Source: JAFGBM01 sp964564915
GTDB taxonomy: Bacteria; Actinomycetota; Actinomycetes; Actinomycetales; Demequinaceae
NCBI GenBank assembly: GCA_964564915.1
Contig: CAZMCU010000033.1
Coordinates: 1-19,869, forward strand
DNA length: 19,869 nucleotides
Direction of reading: 5' to 3'
Positions 1-6,151 of the stretch are shown here, in pieces. Under the pieces are notes generated by a model. The model did no database searches, was not told where the DNA came from, and saw nothing but the letters and a program-made list of their open reading frames with translations. Each line of letters starts with the position of its first letter. Position 1 is the stretch's first letter. The translations under genes were made by a program, and so were the position numbers.

Positions 1-241
1 ACGGGACGGCCCCTCCCCCACGAGCCCTCAGATCCCGGGCTTCGAACGCCGCCGCTAGGGCGGACGCATCCGCAGCCCCTTGGGCACGGGATGCGGCGAC
101 GCCAAGCCCGCCCGCGATCGCGATGCCACCCACGAGCATCGCGGCCACGACAACGAGGGCCACCATCAGGACGGATACCGAACCACCCTCGACGGAGGTG
201 GCGCTCCTCTCGCGCCTGCCCCTCCCGCTAATCCTGGGCAC
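1..241 (-). CDS. TadE/TadG-like Tad pilus subunit (Rv3654c-like), 3' end outside window
   Basis: Only the N-terminal 80 codons are in the window. The frame opens with a GTG at 239-241 that overlaps the last 14 nt of the TadE-like gene, so the two are probably translationally coupled. The peptide has a short Arg-rich leader, then GGSVSVLMVALVVVAAM, a hydrophobic helix, and an Ala-rich stretch with SRAQGAADASALAAA. This is the signature of the small TadE/TadG-like proteins at the 3' end of actinobacterial Tad loci (Rv3654c type), where RAQxAADxxALAAA follows the membrane helix. The probable role is as an envelope-anchored minor pilin or assembly factor. Unlike the two upstream pilins, the residue at +5 after the Gly-Ser junction is Leu rather than Glu, so prepilin peptidase processing is uncertain. 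The start was chosen from frame and overlap; no strong Shine-Dalgarno is visible. Confidence 0.72.
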   Translation of the reverse strand, partial: MPRISGRGRRERSATSVEGGSVSVLMVALVVVAAMLVGGIAIAGGLGVAASRAQGAADASALAAAFEARDLRARGGGAVP

Positions 242-560
242 GCGCCACCGCCGAACCCCGCGCCACCAGCCCCCACGGAGCCGAATCCTCAACGGTCACG
301 CGGATCCACGCGCCGTCGTGAGCGATCCTGACATCCGCGTCGGTGCCCGCCACGCGCCATGCCGCCGCCCTTGCCTCGGCGTCCCCGTCCGTGATGGCGA
401 TCCGAGCCGCCATACTCGCGGCGTCCTGGGCCCGGATCGCCGCGATCCCCAACTGGGCCGCGACGCCGAGACTCGCGAGCACGACCGCGATTCCCGGTAG
501 GACCATCGCAAACTCCACGGTCGCCGAACCGCGCTCCCTCCCCGCAATGAGGTTTCTCAT
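228..560 (-). CDS. TadE-like minor pilin of the Tad/Flp pilus
   Basis: A 110-residue protein from ATG 560: short basic leader ending RERG, then SATVEFAMVLPGIAVVLASL, a class III prepilin junction (G|SATVEF with Glu at +5 and Phe at +6) followed by one membrane helix. The C-terminal part is a small extracytoplasmic domain with RAQDAASMAARIA, as in Rv3655c-type TadE proteins. TadE-type proteins are minor or pseudo-pilins needed for Flp fibre assembly; that role is family knowledge. The start is uncertain. The same frame stays open to GTG 587 and GTG 602, the latter only one base after the pilin stop codon, and this extension encodes a tandem VRWRR/VRWRK repeat. I prefer ATG 560 because it gives a leader of typical length (11 residues). 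The gene lies between the pilin and the last subunit of the operon. Confidence 0.82.
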   Translation of the reverse strand: MRNLIAGRERGSATVEFAMVLPGIAVVLASLGVAAQLGIAAIRAQDAASMAARIAITDGDAEARAAAWRVAGTDADVRIAHDGAWIRVTVEDSAPWGLVARGSAVARAQD

Positions 561-603
561 CGCGCTGCGGTTCTTGCGCCACCGCACCCTACGCCACCGC
601 ACG

Positions 604-753
604 CTAGTGCCCCATGGCCGAACCGATGAGCGACATCAACCAACCCCGCACTTCGGGCGACTTGAGGATGGCGACGAGCACCCCCGCCAGTCCCGCCGCC
701 GCGAGGGTGACGACCGCATATTCCGTCGTCACCGATCCTTGTTCCTTCGACAT
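604..753 (-). CDS. DUF4244-type Flp pilin, 49 residues
   Basis: A very small, hydrophobic pilin: leader MSKEQG, then SVTTEYAVVTLAAAGLAGVL, one transmembrane helix and a short C-terminal tail. The junction G|SVTTEY matches the Flp/class III prepilin rule (cleavage after Gly, Glu at +5, Tyr at +6). It is therefore expected to be cleaved by a TadV-like prepilin peptidase, which is not encoded here, and to polymerise into the main fibre. It corresponds to Rv3656c (DUF4244) in the mycobacterial locus. The start is firm: AAAGGAG sits just upstream with good spacing. This is the strongest ribosome-binding site in the operon, as expected for a major structural subunit. A 44-nt gap separates it from the upstream tadB-tadC gene, whereas its other neighbours overlap or nearly abut. 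Confidence 0.87.
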   Translation of the reverse strand: MSKEQGSVTTEYAVVTLAAAGLAGVLVAILKSPEVRGWLMSLIGSAMGH

Positions 754-769
754 GTTCTTCTCCTTTCGA
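754..769 (-). promoter_or_regulatory. Strong Shine-Dalgarno of the Flp pilin
   Basis: Read on the minus strand the sequence is TCGAAAGGAGAAGAAC immediately before ATG 753. AAAGGAG is close to the ideal anti-16S complement and is spaced about 6-7 nt from the start. It fixes the pilin start and suggests translation is boosted relative to the rest of the operon. Confidence 0.75.
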
Positions 770-797
770 CGGTCGCTCTCGCGCCGTCCCTCGACGT

Positions 798-1742
798 TCA
801 CGTCCCCCGCACCGTGATGCCGGAGGCGAGCGCGACGACGAGCGGCATCACCCCAACGACGACGAACGCGGGAAGCAAACACAGCGAGAGGGGAAGGGTT
901 GCCGCGACCCCGAGCCTGCCCGCCGCGCGTTCCGCCTCCGCCCGCCCTTTCTCGATGATCGCTTCCCGGGTCGCTCTCAGGGTGGGCCCGGGCGACGCTC
1001 CACGCAGCCACGATGACCTCAAGGCTTTCTCGAGCGGTTCCAGCGCTTCCGGCACCTCCGCCCACGCCGACGTCCACGCTTGTCCCTCCGCGAGCCCACC
1101 GGCCACCCGCTGAAGGTGATCGCCGACGTCCGGTCCGATCGCGGCTCCGGTGACGGCGAGGGCCGACCGCACGTCGAGGCCCGCACCGACCCCCGCTTCC
1201 GCGAGCGCGAGCGGAAGCGAAGCGGGCCCCGCCCCCGACCCCGCCTTCTCGGCGCGAGCGATCATCCGCTTGAGCCAAGCGCGACCGGAACCCCACAGCG
1301 CACCCCCGAGGAGGAGCAGGCCCCATCCGAGGGGAGTGCCGAAGAGGATGCGCGCGGCACCGGGATCGAGCACCACGGCGACCACCCACCCGACGACCGG
1401 AAGCCACAGGAGCACGGTCGCGCTCGCGCGCGGACCCGCAAGCATCGCTTCCCGCGCGGCTTCGGCCCTGCGACGGCTCCGTTCCGTCTCCTCGATACAC
1501 GCCAAGACGTCGGCCAGCGGTGCCCCCGCGGTGTGAGCGAGCCTTCCCGCGGCACGCAGCGCCTCCGACTCGTGTGGCGTGATCGCGTCCGTCGAACCCC
1601 GCGAGGCTCGCCCATGGGTCACGAGCCCGGGTGCGCCATCCGGCTCGACCGAGGCGCCAAACGCCTCCCACCATGCGGCCTCCGGAGTCGCCCCGGATCG
1701 CAAGAGCCCGATCGCCTCCATCGTGGCGAACCCGTCGCTCAT
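798..1742 (-). CDS. Fused TadB-TadC inner-membrane platform protein (type II secretion F family)
   Basis: A 314-residue protein that I read as TadB and TadC in one chain. Residues about 60-155 resemble the C-terminal half of actinobacterial TadB: AGRLAHTAGAPLADVLACIE, then AGPRASATVLLWLPVVGWVV, followed by hydrophobic segments near 107-125 and 136-152. Residues about 175-310 resemble TadC: LPLALAEAGVGAGLDVRSAL, a helical cytoplasmic region, and GVAATLPLSLCLLPAFVVVG as the last membrane segment. In M. tuberculosis these are two genes (Rv3658c and Rv3657c). The protein should form the membrane platform that couples the TadA ATPase to pilin extrusion. The start ATG at 1742 overlaps the tadA stop codon (ATGA), so the two are translationally coupled. 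The usual N-terminal membrane part of TadB seems shortened. Confidence 0.8.
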   Translation of the reverse strand: MSDGFATMEAIGLLRSGATPEAAWWEAFGASVEPDGAPGLVTHGRASRGSTDAITPHESEALRAAGRLAHTAGAPLADVLACIEETERSRRRAEAAREAMLAGPRASATVLLWLPVVGWVVAVVLDPGAARILFGTPLGWGLLLLGGALWGSGRAWLKRMIARAEKAGSGAGPASLPLALAEAGVGAGLDVRSALAVTGAAIGPDVGDHLQRVAGGLAEGQAWTSAWAEVPEALEPLEKALRSSWLRGASPGPTLRATREAIIEKGRAEAERAAGRLGVAATLPLSLCLLPAFVVVGVMPLVVALASGITVRGT

Positions 1743-2896
1743 GCCGCGACCCCCCAGAGCGGTGTCACACGGTCCGTTTCTGGCTGCGGCCCTCTTCCTA
1801 CGCACGCGCGCAACTCCCCCCACGCTGGCCCTTCGCTGACGTCCCCCCGTGCCCCCACCTTCAGGGCCGGGTCGACGCGCAGAGATGGCTCGCGACGCAT
1901 GCCTTCGCGCGCGCGCAGCACCGCCACCTCCGTCACCCGTCGCGTCGCACCGACCTTCTCCAGGTGAATCACGGCATCGAAGGCGGCCGCCGCGTGGAGA
2001 TCGGTAGCGCGCCGATCCATCCCCGCGAGCGCCCCCAAGGCGGCGAACCGCGCGGGAACGTCCGCCGGCGCGTTTGCATGAAGGGTGGCCATCCCCCCGC
2101 GATGGCCGGTGTTGAGCGCCGTCAACACGTCGCGAACCTCGGCCCCCCGGCACTCGCCGAGCACGATCCTGTCCGGGCGCATCCGAAGAGCCTCGCGGAC
2201 GAGCCTCGCGAGCGGCACTTCTCCCGCGCCGTCGACGTTGGCCCTCCTCTCGACGAGTCGAACGACGTGCGGATGGTTCGGGTTGACCTCGCCCGCTTCC
2301 TCGATGACGACGATGCGTTCGCCGGGATCGACGAGGGAAAGCAGCGTGGCTAGGAGCGTCGTCTTCCCACTTCCCGTCGCCCCGGTGATGAGGAGACTCG
2401 CCCGCGCCGAGACGAGGGCGACGAGCACGTCCGCGATACGGGGCGCGAGGGTGCCACCGAGCACGAGGTCGTCGACCGTCAGCGCCCTGCTGCGAACGGT
2501 ACGGAGCGAGATGGTCGCACACCCGTCGACGATGGGGGGAAGGGCGGCGTGCAGTCGGGTTCCATCCGGAAGCCGCGCGTCGACCAGGGGCGAAGCGTCG
2601 TCGAGGCGTCGTCCGCCCAGGGACGCGAGCCGCACCGCCAATTCACGCACCTCGCCGGCCGAAGCGAACCTTACCGCCGCCCTCTCGAGCCCGGCTCCCC
2701 GGTCGACCCATACCTCGGTTGGGCCGTTGACGAGAACATCGGTCACGCCGGGGGTTTCGATCACCGATTGAAGCGCCCCGGCGTGCCACAGGGTTGATGG
2801 TGGTTGCACGGAACCAGCGTCACCCGGGGCAACCGCACGAGAGGCACCTTCGTCGACAACGCGGAAGCCCTCCCGAACGTTGGATGTTGGGGACAT
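1739..2896 (-). CDS. tadA: Tad pilus assembly ATPase TadA (CpaF family)
   Basis: A 385-residue secretion ATPase of the VirB11/CpaF class, which powers Flp pilus assembly from the cytoplasmic face of the membrane. Visible motifs in order: an N-terminal domain with TPGVTDVLVNGPTEVWVDRG (about 48-67) and RLDDASPLVDARLPDGTRLH; Walker A GATGSGKTT at 172-180; Asp box VVIEEAGE near 196-203; Walker B RIVLGE at 243-248; and His box TGHRGGMATLHAN near 263-274. Catalytic residues look intact. It is first in the operon and overlaps the next gene by ATGA. The start at 2896 has only a weak ribosome-binding site. The gene is divergent from the HAD-IB hydrolase. No Ssd/CpaE-type MinD-like gene lies between them, where mycobacteria carry one (Rv3660c). 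Confidence 0.92.
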   Translation of the reverse strand: MSPTSNVREGFRVVDEGASRAVAPGDAGSVQPPSTLWHAGALQSVIETPGVTDVLVNGPTEVWVDRGAGLERAAVRFASAGEVRELAVRLASLGGRRLDDASPLVDARLPDGTRLHAALPPIVDGCATISLRTVRSRALTVDDLVLGGTLAPRIADVLVALVSARASLLITGATGSGKTTLLATLLSLVDPGERIVVIEEAGEVNPNHPHVVRLVERRANVDGAGEVPLARLVREALRMRPDRIVLGECRGAEVRDVLTALNTGHRGGMATLHANAPADVPARFAALGALAGMDRRATDLHAAAAFDAVIHLEKVGATRRVTEVAVLRAREGMRREPSLRVDPALKVGARGDVSEGPAWGELRACVGRGPQPETDRVTPLWGVAA

Positions 2897-2932
2897 CGGT
2901 CACATCGCACCCGAGGGCCGACCCGCGCTTCG

Positions 2933-2938
2933 TAGAAT
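2933..2938 (+). promoter_or_regulatory. Candidate -10 box of the HAD-IB gene
   Basis: TAGAAT lies 23 nt before ATG 2962 and is followed by GGGAGGGAGG, a strong Shine-Dalgarno. The arrangement (-10, about 7 nt to a start site, ribosome-binding site, start codon) is consistent. No TTGACA-like -35 is seen. Confidence 0.45.
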
Positions 2939-2942
2939 GGTA
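2937..2942 (-). promoter_or_regulatory. Candidate -10 box of the Tad operon
   Basis: TACCAT on the minus strand, placing a start site near 2930 and a leader of about 34 nt before the tadA ATG at 2896. It overlaps the plus-strand TAGAAT box of the HAD gene by two bases. No convincing -35 element is visible. Confidence 0.35.
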
Positions 2943-2961
2943 GGGGAGGGAGGACCGGATC

Positions 2962-3762
2962 ATGGTCGAGTTGCATCGCACCGCCGCGTTCTTCGATCTC
3001 GATAAGACGATCATCGCCACGTCGTCGACCGCCGCGTTTTCCCGCGAGTTGCGTACGGGCGGACTTCTCACCCCCGTCGACGCCCTCCGAACCGCGTACG
3101 CCCAACTGCTGTTCATGATCGGCGGCGCCGACGAGCGGCAGAGTGACCGCCTGAGGGACGCCATTGCGGACACCATCACCGGCTGGGAAGCCGCCAAGGT
3201 TCGCACGATCGTCGAGGAGACCGTCCAGGAGCACATCGACCCCATGGTCTACGAGGAGGCCCTCCGCCTCATCCGAAGGCACCAGGCGAACGGCCGCGAC
3301 GTGATCATCGTGAGCGCGTCCGGCGCGGAAGTCGTCGCCCCCATCGCACGCCTCATCGGTACCAAGGACTTCATCGCCTCCGAGATGGAGGTGGTCGACG
3401 GCGAGTACACGGGAAAGATCGGCATGTATTGCTTCGGCCCGCAGAAGGCGGAGGCGATCAAGGCGCTCGCCGAGGAACGGGGGTACGACCTCTCACGCTG
3501 CTACGCGTATTCCGACTCCGTGACCGACACCCCCATGCTCGACGCGGTCGGGTTCGGGTACGTGGTCAACCCCGATCGTGCGCTCAAGCGCATCGCGGCG
3601 CAGCATGGGTGGGGAATCCTCGATTTCGTCAAGCCCGTCGCTTTGCGGGCGACGACCCGTCGGCGAAACCTCGTCGCCCTCGGGGTGATCGCGAGCGCCG
3701 TTGCGCTCCTGTGGATCGGCACCGCCCAGCGGCGCCGCGCCCGTGAAGACCCCTTGTTCTGA
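2962..3762 (+). CDS. HAD-superfamily subfamily IB hydrolase (SerB-like phosphatase)
   Basis: A 266-residue phosphatase with all four HAD motifs: I, DLDKT at 12-16 (nucleophile Asp12, acid/base Asp14); II, VSAS with Ser118; III, Lys162 in GPQKAEAI; IV, SDSVTD with Asp185 and Asp189. The long insert between motifs I and II is the helical C1 cap of the IB subfamily, which includes phosphoserine phosphatases and related lipid- or phosphate-ester phosphatases. Substrate cannot be told from sequence. The C-terminus has one hydrophobic segment (about 236-255) followed by RRRAR, so the enzyme is probably tethered to the inner face of the membrane. The start is supported by GGAGGGAGG upstream. Its place divergent from a Tad locus matches Rv3661 in mycobacteria, so the neighbourhood is old, although no functional link to pili is proven. 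Confidence 0.88.
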   Translation: MVELHRTAAFFDLDKTIIATSSTAAFSRELRTGGLLTPVDALRTAYAQLLFMIGGADERQSDRLRDAIADTITGWEAAKVRTIVEETVQEHIDPMVYEEALRLIRRHQANGRDVIIVSASGAEVVAPIARLIGTKDFIASEMEVVDGEYTGKIGMYCFGPQKAEAIKALAEERGYDLSRCYAYSDSVTDTPMLDAVGFGYVVNPDRALKRIAAQHGWGILDFVKPVALRATTRRRNLVALGVIASAVALLWIGTAQRRRAREDPLF

Positions 3763-3786
3763 GCCCATCCGCCATCGTCGCCGCGT

Positions 3787-3792
3787 TAGCGT
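3787..3792 (+). promoter_or_regulatory. -10 box predicting a leaderless SGNH mRNA
   Basis: TAGCGT ends 6 nt before ATG 3799 (intervening AGGGGC). With the usual 6-7 nt between -10 and start site, transcription would begin at or next to the A of the ATG. There is no room for a normal Shine-Dalgarno. Confidence 0.5.
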
Positions 3793-3798
3793 AGGGGC

Positions 3799-4773
3799 AT
3801 GGCTTTCGGAACCCGCGCCCTCCTCGCCATCGTTGCCGCGGCCGCGCTTCTCGGCGCCGCCCCCAGCCCGGACTCTTCGTCATCGCCCTCCCCGTCCAAC
3901 CTGGACGCCTCGTCGACGCCCACCGTCGCGGCTCCCGCCGCACACCCTGGACCCGACGGCGCCACCCGCATCATGTTCCTGGGGGACTCCCTCACGGTCG
4001 AGCCGGGCTGCTGGCGCGCGCTGGTGTGGCGCGCCCTGACCGACGCGGGGTACGCGATCGACGCGGTCGGCCCGAACACGGTCAACGGCTGCGGGGCCGT
4101 GACCAACACCGCGGGTGCCGCGTGGGATCCGGACAACGCCGGGTACGAAGGTATCAAGGCCACGGCGATCCCCCCGATCATCGCGAGGGACGACCTTCTT
4201 GACGGGTATCGGCCCCAGGTCATCGTCATGCTTCTCGGTACGAATGACGTGTGGAACCACGCTCCAGCCGACGCTGTCATCGACCAGTATCAACTCCTCC
4301 TCGACGAATTCCGGCAGTACGACCCCGCCATCGTCCTCGTCATCGGCACCCTGCCCCCGGTATCGACGGAGCGGTGCTCGTGGTGCCAACCGGTGATCGA
4401 CGAACTCAATCCGGCGATCGTGGAGTGGGCCGCCCGCGTCTCGACGCCGGAGTCGCCCGTGTACGCGGCCTCACTCGACGTCGGTTTCGACGTGGTCGCC
4501 GACACGCGCGAGGGGGTGCACCCAAACGCCACGGGAGACGAGAAAGTCGCCGCGGCCTTCCTTCCCGCGATCTCCGCGTCTCTCGACACCGTCGAAGCAC
4601 GGAAGCGTGGGTCAACGTCCCCGCTAGCGTGGATCGCCTTCGCGGCGGCGCTGCTCGCCACGGGTAGCGTCCTCGTCGCGGCACGCAAACGAACCGCGGC
4701 CACCCGACGTCGCGACGAATCGACCGACGACTCCGAGCCCCCCTGGATCGGGCCTCCGGACGACGAATCCTAG
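3799..4773 (+). CDS. Membrane-anchored extracytoplasmic SGNH/GDSL hydrolase
   Basis: A 324-residue protein with an N-terminal signal peptide (about 1-21), a Ser/Pro-rich linker (22-52), an SGNH hydrolase domain (about 55-262), one C-terminal membrane helix (about 275-295) and a charged acidic tail. SGNH blocks: I, FLGDSLT with Ser64; III, LGTND at 146-150 (Asn149); V, EGVHPN at 238-243 with His241. Block V normally reads DxxH; here the Asp position is Glu238. The family hydrolyses O-acyl esters on glycans or lipids. The signal peptide and anchor put the catalytic domain outside the membrane. The start is supported by a -10 box 6 nt upstream, suggesting leaderless expression. It converges on the acyltransferase-3 gene and shares its stop codon bases. 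Confidence 0.85.
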   Translation: MAFGTRALLAIVAAAALLGAAPSPDSSSSPSPSNLDASSTPTVAAPAAHPGPDGATRIMFLGDSLTVEPGCWRALVWRALTDAGYAIDAVGPNTVNGCGAVTNTAGAAWDPDNAGYEGIKATAIPPIIARDDLLDGYRPQVIVMLLGTNDVWNHAPADAVIDQYQLLLDEFRQYDPAIVLVIGTLPPVSTERCSWCQPVIDELNPAIVEWAARVSTPESPVYAASLDVGFDVVADTREGVHPNATGDEKVAAAFLPAISASLDTVEARKRGSTSPLAWIAFAAALLATGSVLVAARKRTAATRRRDESTDDSEPPWIGPPDDES

Positions 4774-6062
4774 GTCGCGGTGACCGACTCCTTGGCCTTC
4801 CGCTTCCCCGACAGCCGCCCCTCGAGAAATGGACGCTCGATGATGTGCCAGGACAGCGTCGCGACGATGTAGCTGACCACGACCGCGAAGACGGAGATTT
4901 CGAGCCAACGCCACGGATCGCTCACCCCGCCGTACGGGAGGAAGTCCGACTCCACCATCCGTCCCACCCACAGGATGACGAGGTAGTGCCAGATGTACAA
5001 GCCGAACGAGATCTTGGCCGTGTATCGCATGAAGGGAGAATCGAACGCCTTGCCGAGCGCCTTGCTATACGCGAGTGAGATCAGCAGCACGGCGGCGAGC
5101 GCGGCGAACGTCGGGTAGAAGTACGGCTGGTGCTGGAAACTGAACGAGTTGTCGAGTTCGGTGGGAAATCGCTTCCACCAGAACAACCGCCCCATGCCGC
5201 ACAGCGACAGCACCGCGATCCCGTCGAACCACCAACTCCGCCGTCCGTCGTGGAACACCTTCCACATCACGATGAATCCCGCCGCGAGGATGCCCATCGC
5301 GAAATGCGCGAAGAACCCGACGGGGTTGTAGTCCGGCATCCACGACTTCGCTCCGCCGACAAGACCGTACTGCCATCCCCGCCCGTCCCTTCCCGGGATG
5401 AACGTGTGCGTGACCCACTGGTTGATGAGAAGCACAACCCCGAGCGCGCCGATCCAGTACCCCCACCCCAGCACCCGCCCGTGCCGCTTGATCGCGAACA
5501 GGCCGAGCATCAACAGCGGCATGAGGACGTAGCAGAACACCTCGAAACCGATGGACCACAGCGGCGCATCCTGTTCGGTGGGGAAGAACGTGGTGTAGGT
5601 GAACTCGGACGTAAACGTCGCCCCTTGGATGAGGCGGCGCAGCGGGTGCACGATGGCGTAGCCGTCGTGGTTCGCGATGATTCCCGAAACGACGAAACTC
5701 ACACCAAGGGCAACGTAGAACCCGGGGACGATGCGTTGGGCTCGGCGTTTAATGTAGTGCCCGATGCTCGGGTACGGCCTCTTGAGGAAGAAGGCCGTCC
5801 AGAACGGGTAGCTAAGAAGCATCCCCGACAGGACGAAGAAGACGCTCACGCCGGAGGCGCCCTTGATCAGGATTCCGTGAACGTCCTGCAGCCACGTCGA
5901 CTGGCCCCACGCCGCGAGTTTCTGCGCCAGGTGGTGGGCGATCACCATCAGCGCGGCGGCGGCGCGGACACCGTCCGCACCCGAGATGCGGCCACGCTCT
6001 CGAGCCGATGGGGGTGGGGTCGCTGTAGGCAGTTGCTCCGTGACGGTCGCGGTTGTCGCCAT
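4770..6062 (-). CDS. Acyltransferase 3 (OafA/YrhL-type) integral membrane protein
   Basis: A 430-residue polytopic protein with about ten hydrophobic helices. The N-terminal helix region GADGVRAAAALMVIAHHLAQ carries the adjacent His43-His44 expected in acyltransferase-3 proteins. Later segments such as GASGVSVFFVLSGMLLSYPF and SFGLYIWHYLVILW are also typical. The family moves acetyl or other acyl groups from a cytoplasmic donor to an extracytoplasmic sugar or lipid. This copy lacks the C-terminal SGNH domain found in OafA-like fusions, but an SGNH hydrolase is encoded convergently next door, so the two may act on the same envelope substrate (inference). The start ATG at 6062 follows a TAGCCT box by 6 nt, predicting a leaderless mRNA. 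The C-terminus is basic (GKRKAKESVTAT). Confidence 0.88.
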   Translation of the reverse strand: MATTATVTEQLPTATPPPSARERGRISGADGVRAAAALMVIAHHLAQKLAAWGQSTWLQDVHGILIKGASGVSVFFVLSGMLLSYPFWTAFFLKRPYPSIGHYIKRRAQRIVPGFYVALGVSFVVSGIIANHDGYAIVHPLRRLIQGATFTSEFTYTTFFPTEQDAPLWSIGFEVFCYVLMPLLMLGLFAIKRHGRVLGWGYWIGALGVVLLINQWVTHTFIPGRDGRGWQYGLVGGAKSWMPDYNPVGFFAHFAMGILAAGFIVMWKVFHDGRRSWWFDGIAVLSLCGMGRLFWWKRFPTELDNSFSFQHQPYFYPTFAALAAVLLISLAYSKALGKAFDSPFMRYTAKISFGLYIWHYLVILWVGRMVESDFLPYGGVSDPWRWLEISVFAVVVSYIVATLSWHIIERPFLEGRLSGKRKAKESVTAT

Positions 6063-6068
6063 GCAGGG

Positions 6069-6074
6069 AGGCTA
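6069..6074 (-). promoter_or_regulatory. -10 box predicting a leaderless acyltransferase mRNA
   Basis: TAGCCT on the minus strand ends 6 nt before ATG 6062 (CCCTGC between). The geometry is the same as at the SGNH gene, so the transcript probably starts at the start codon. A TTGCGC lies 15 nt further upstream as a weak -35 candidate. Confidence 0.5.
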
Positions 6075-6151
6075 CCGGATGCGGAGAACGCGCAAGGACG
6101 AACCCCGGTCCCCTTCCCCGAATCGTGACCGTTCGCGGCAGTATTGGTCCC

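Noticed and set aside
604..1674. Long minus-strand open frame (356 codons) running into the pilin
   Set aside because: Only the last 49 codons, from ATG 753 with its strong ribosome-binding site, read as protein. The upstream part is an Arg/Gly-rich shadow of the tadB-tadC gene.
1743..2522. N-terminal extension of the tadB-tadC frame to 2522
   Set aside because: This part lies wholly inside tadA in another frame and is Arg/Gly-rich with no domain pattern; the ATGA-overlap start at 1742 explains the gene.
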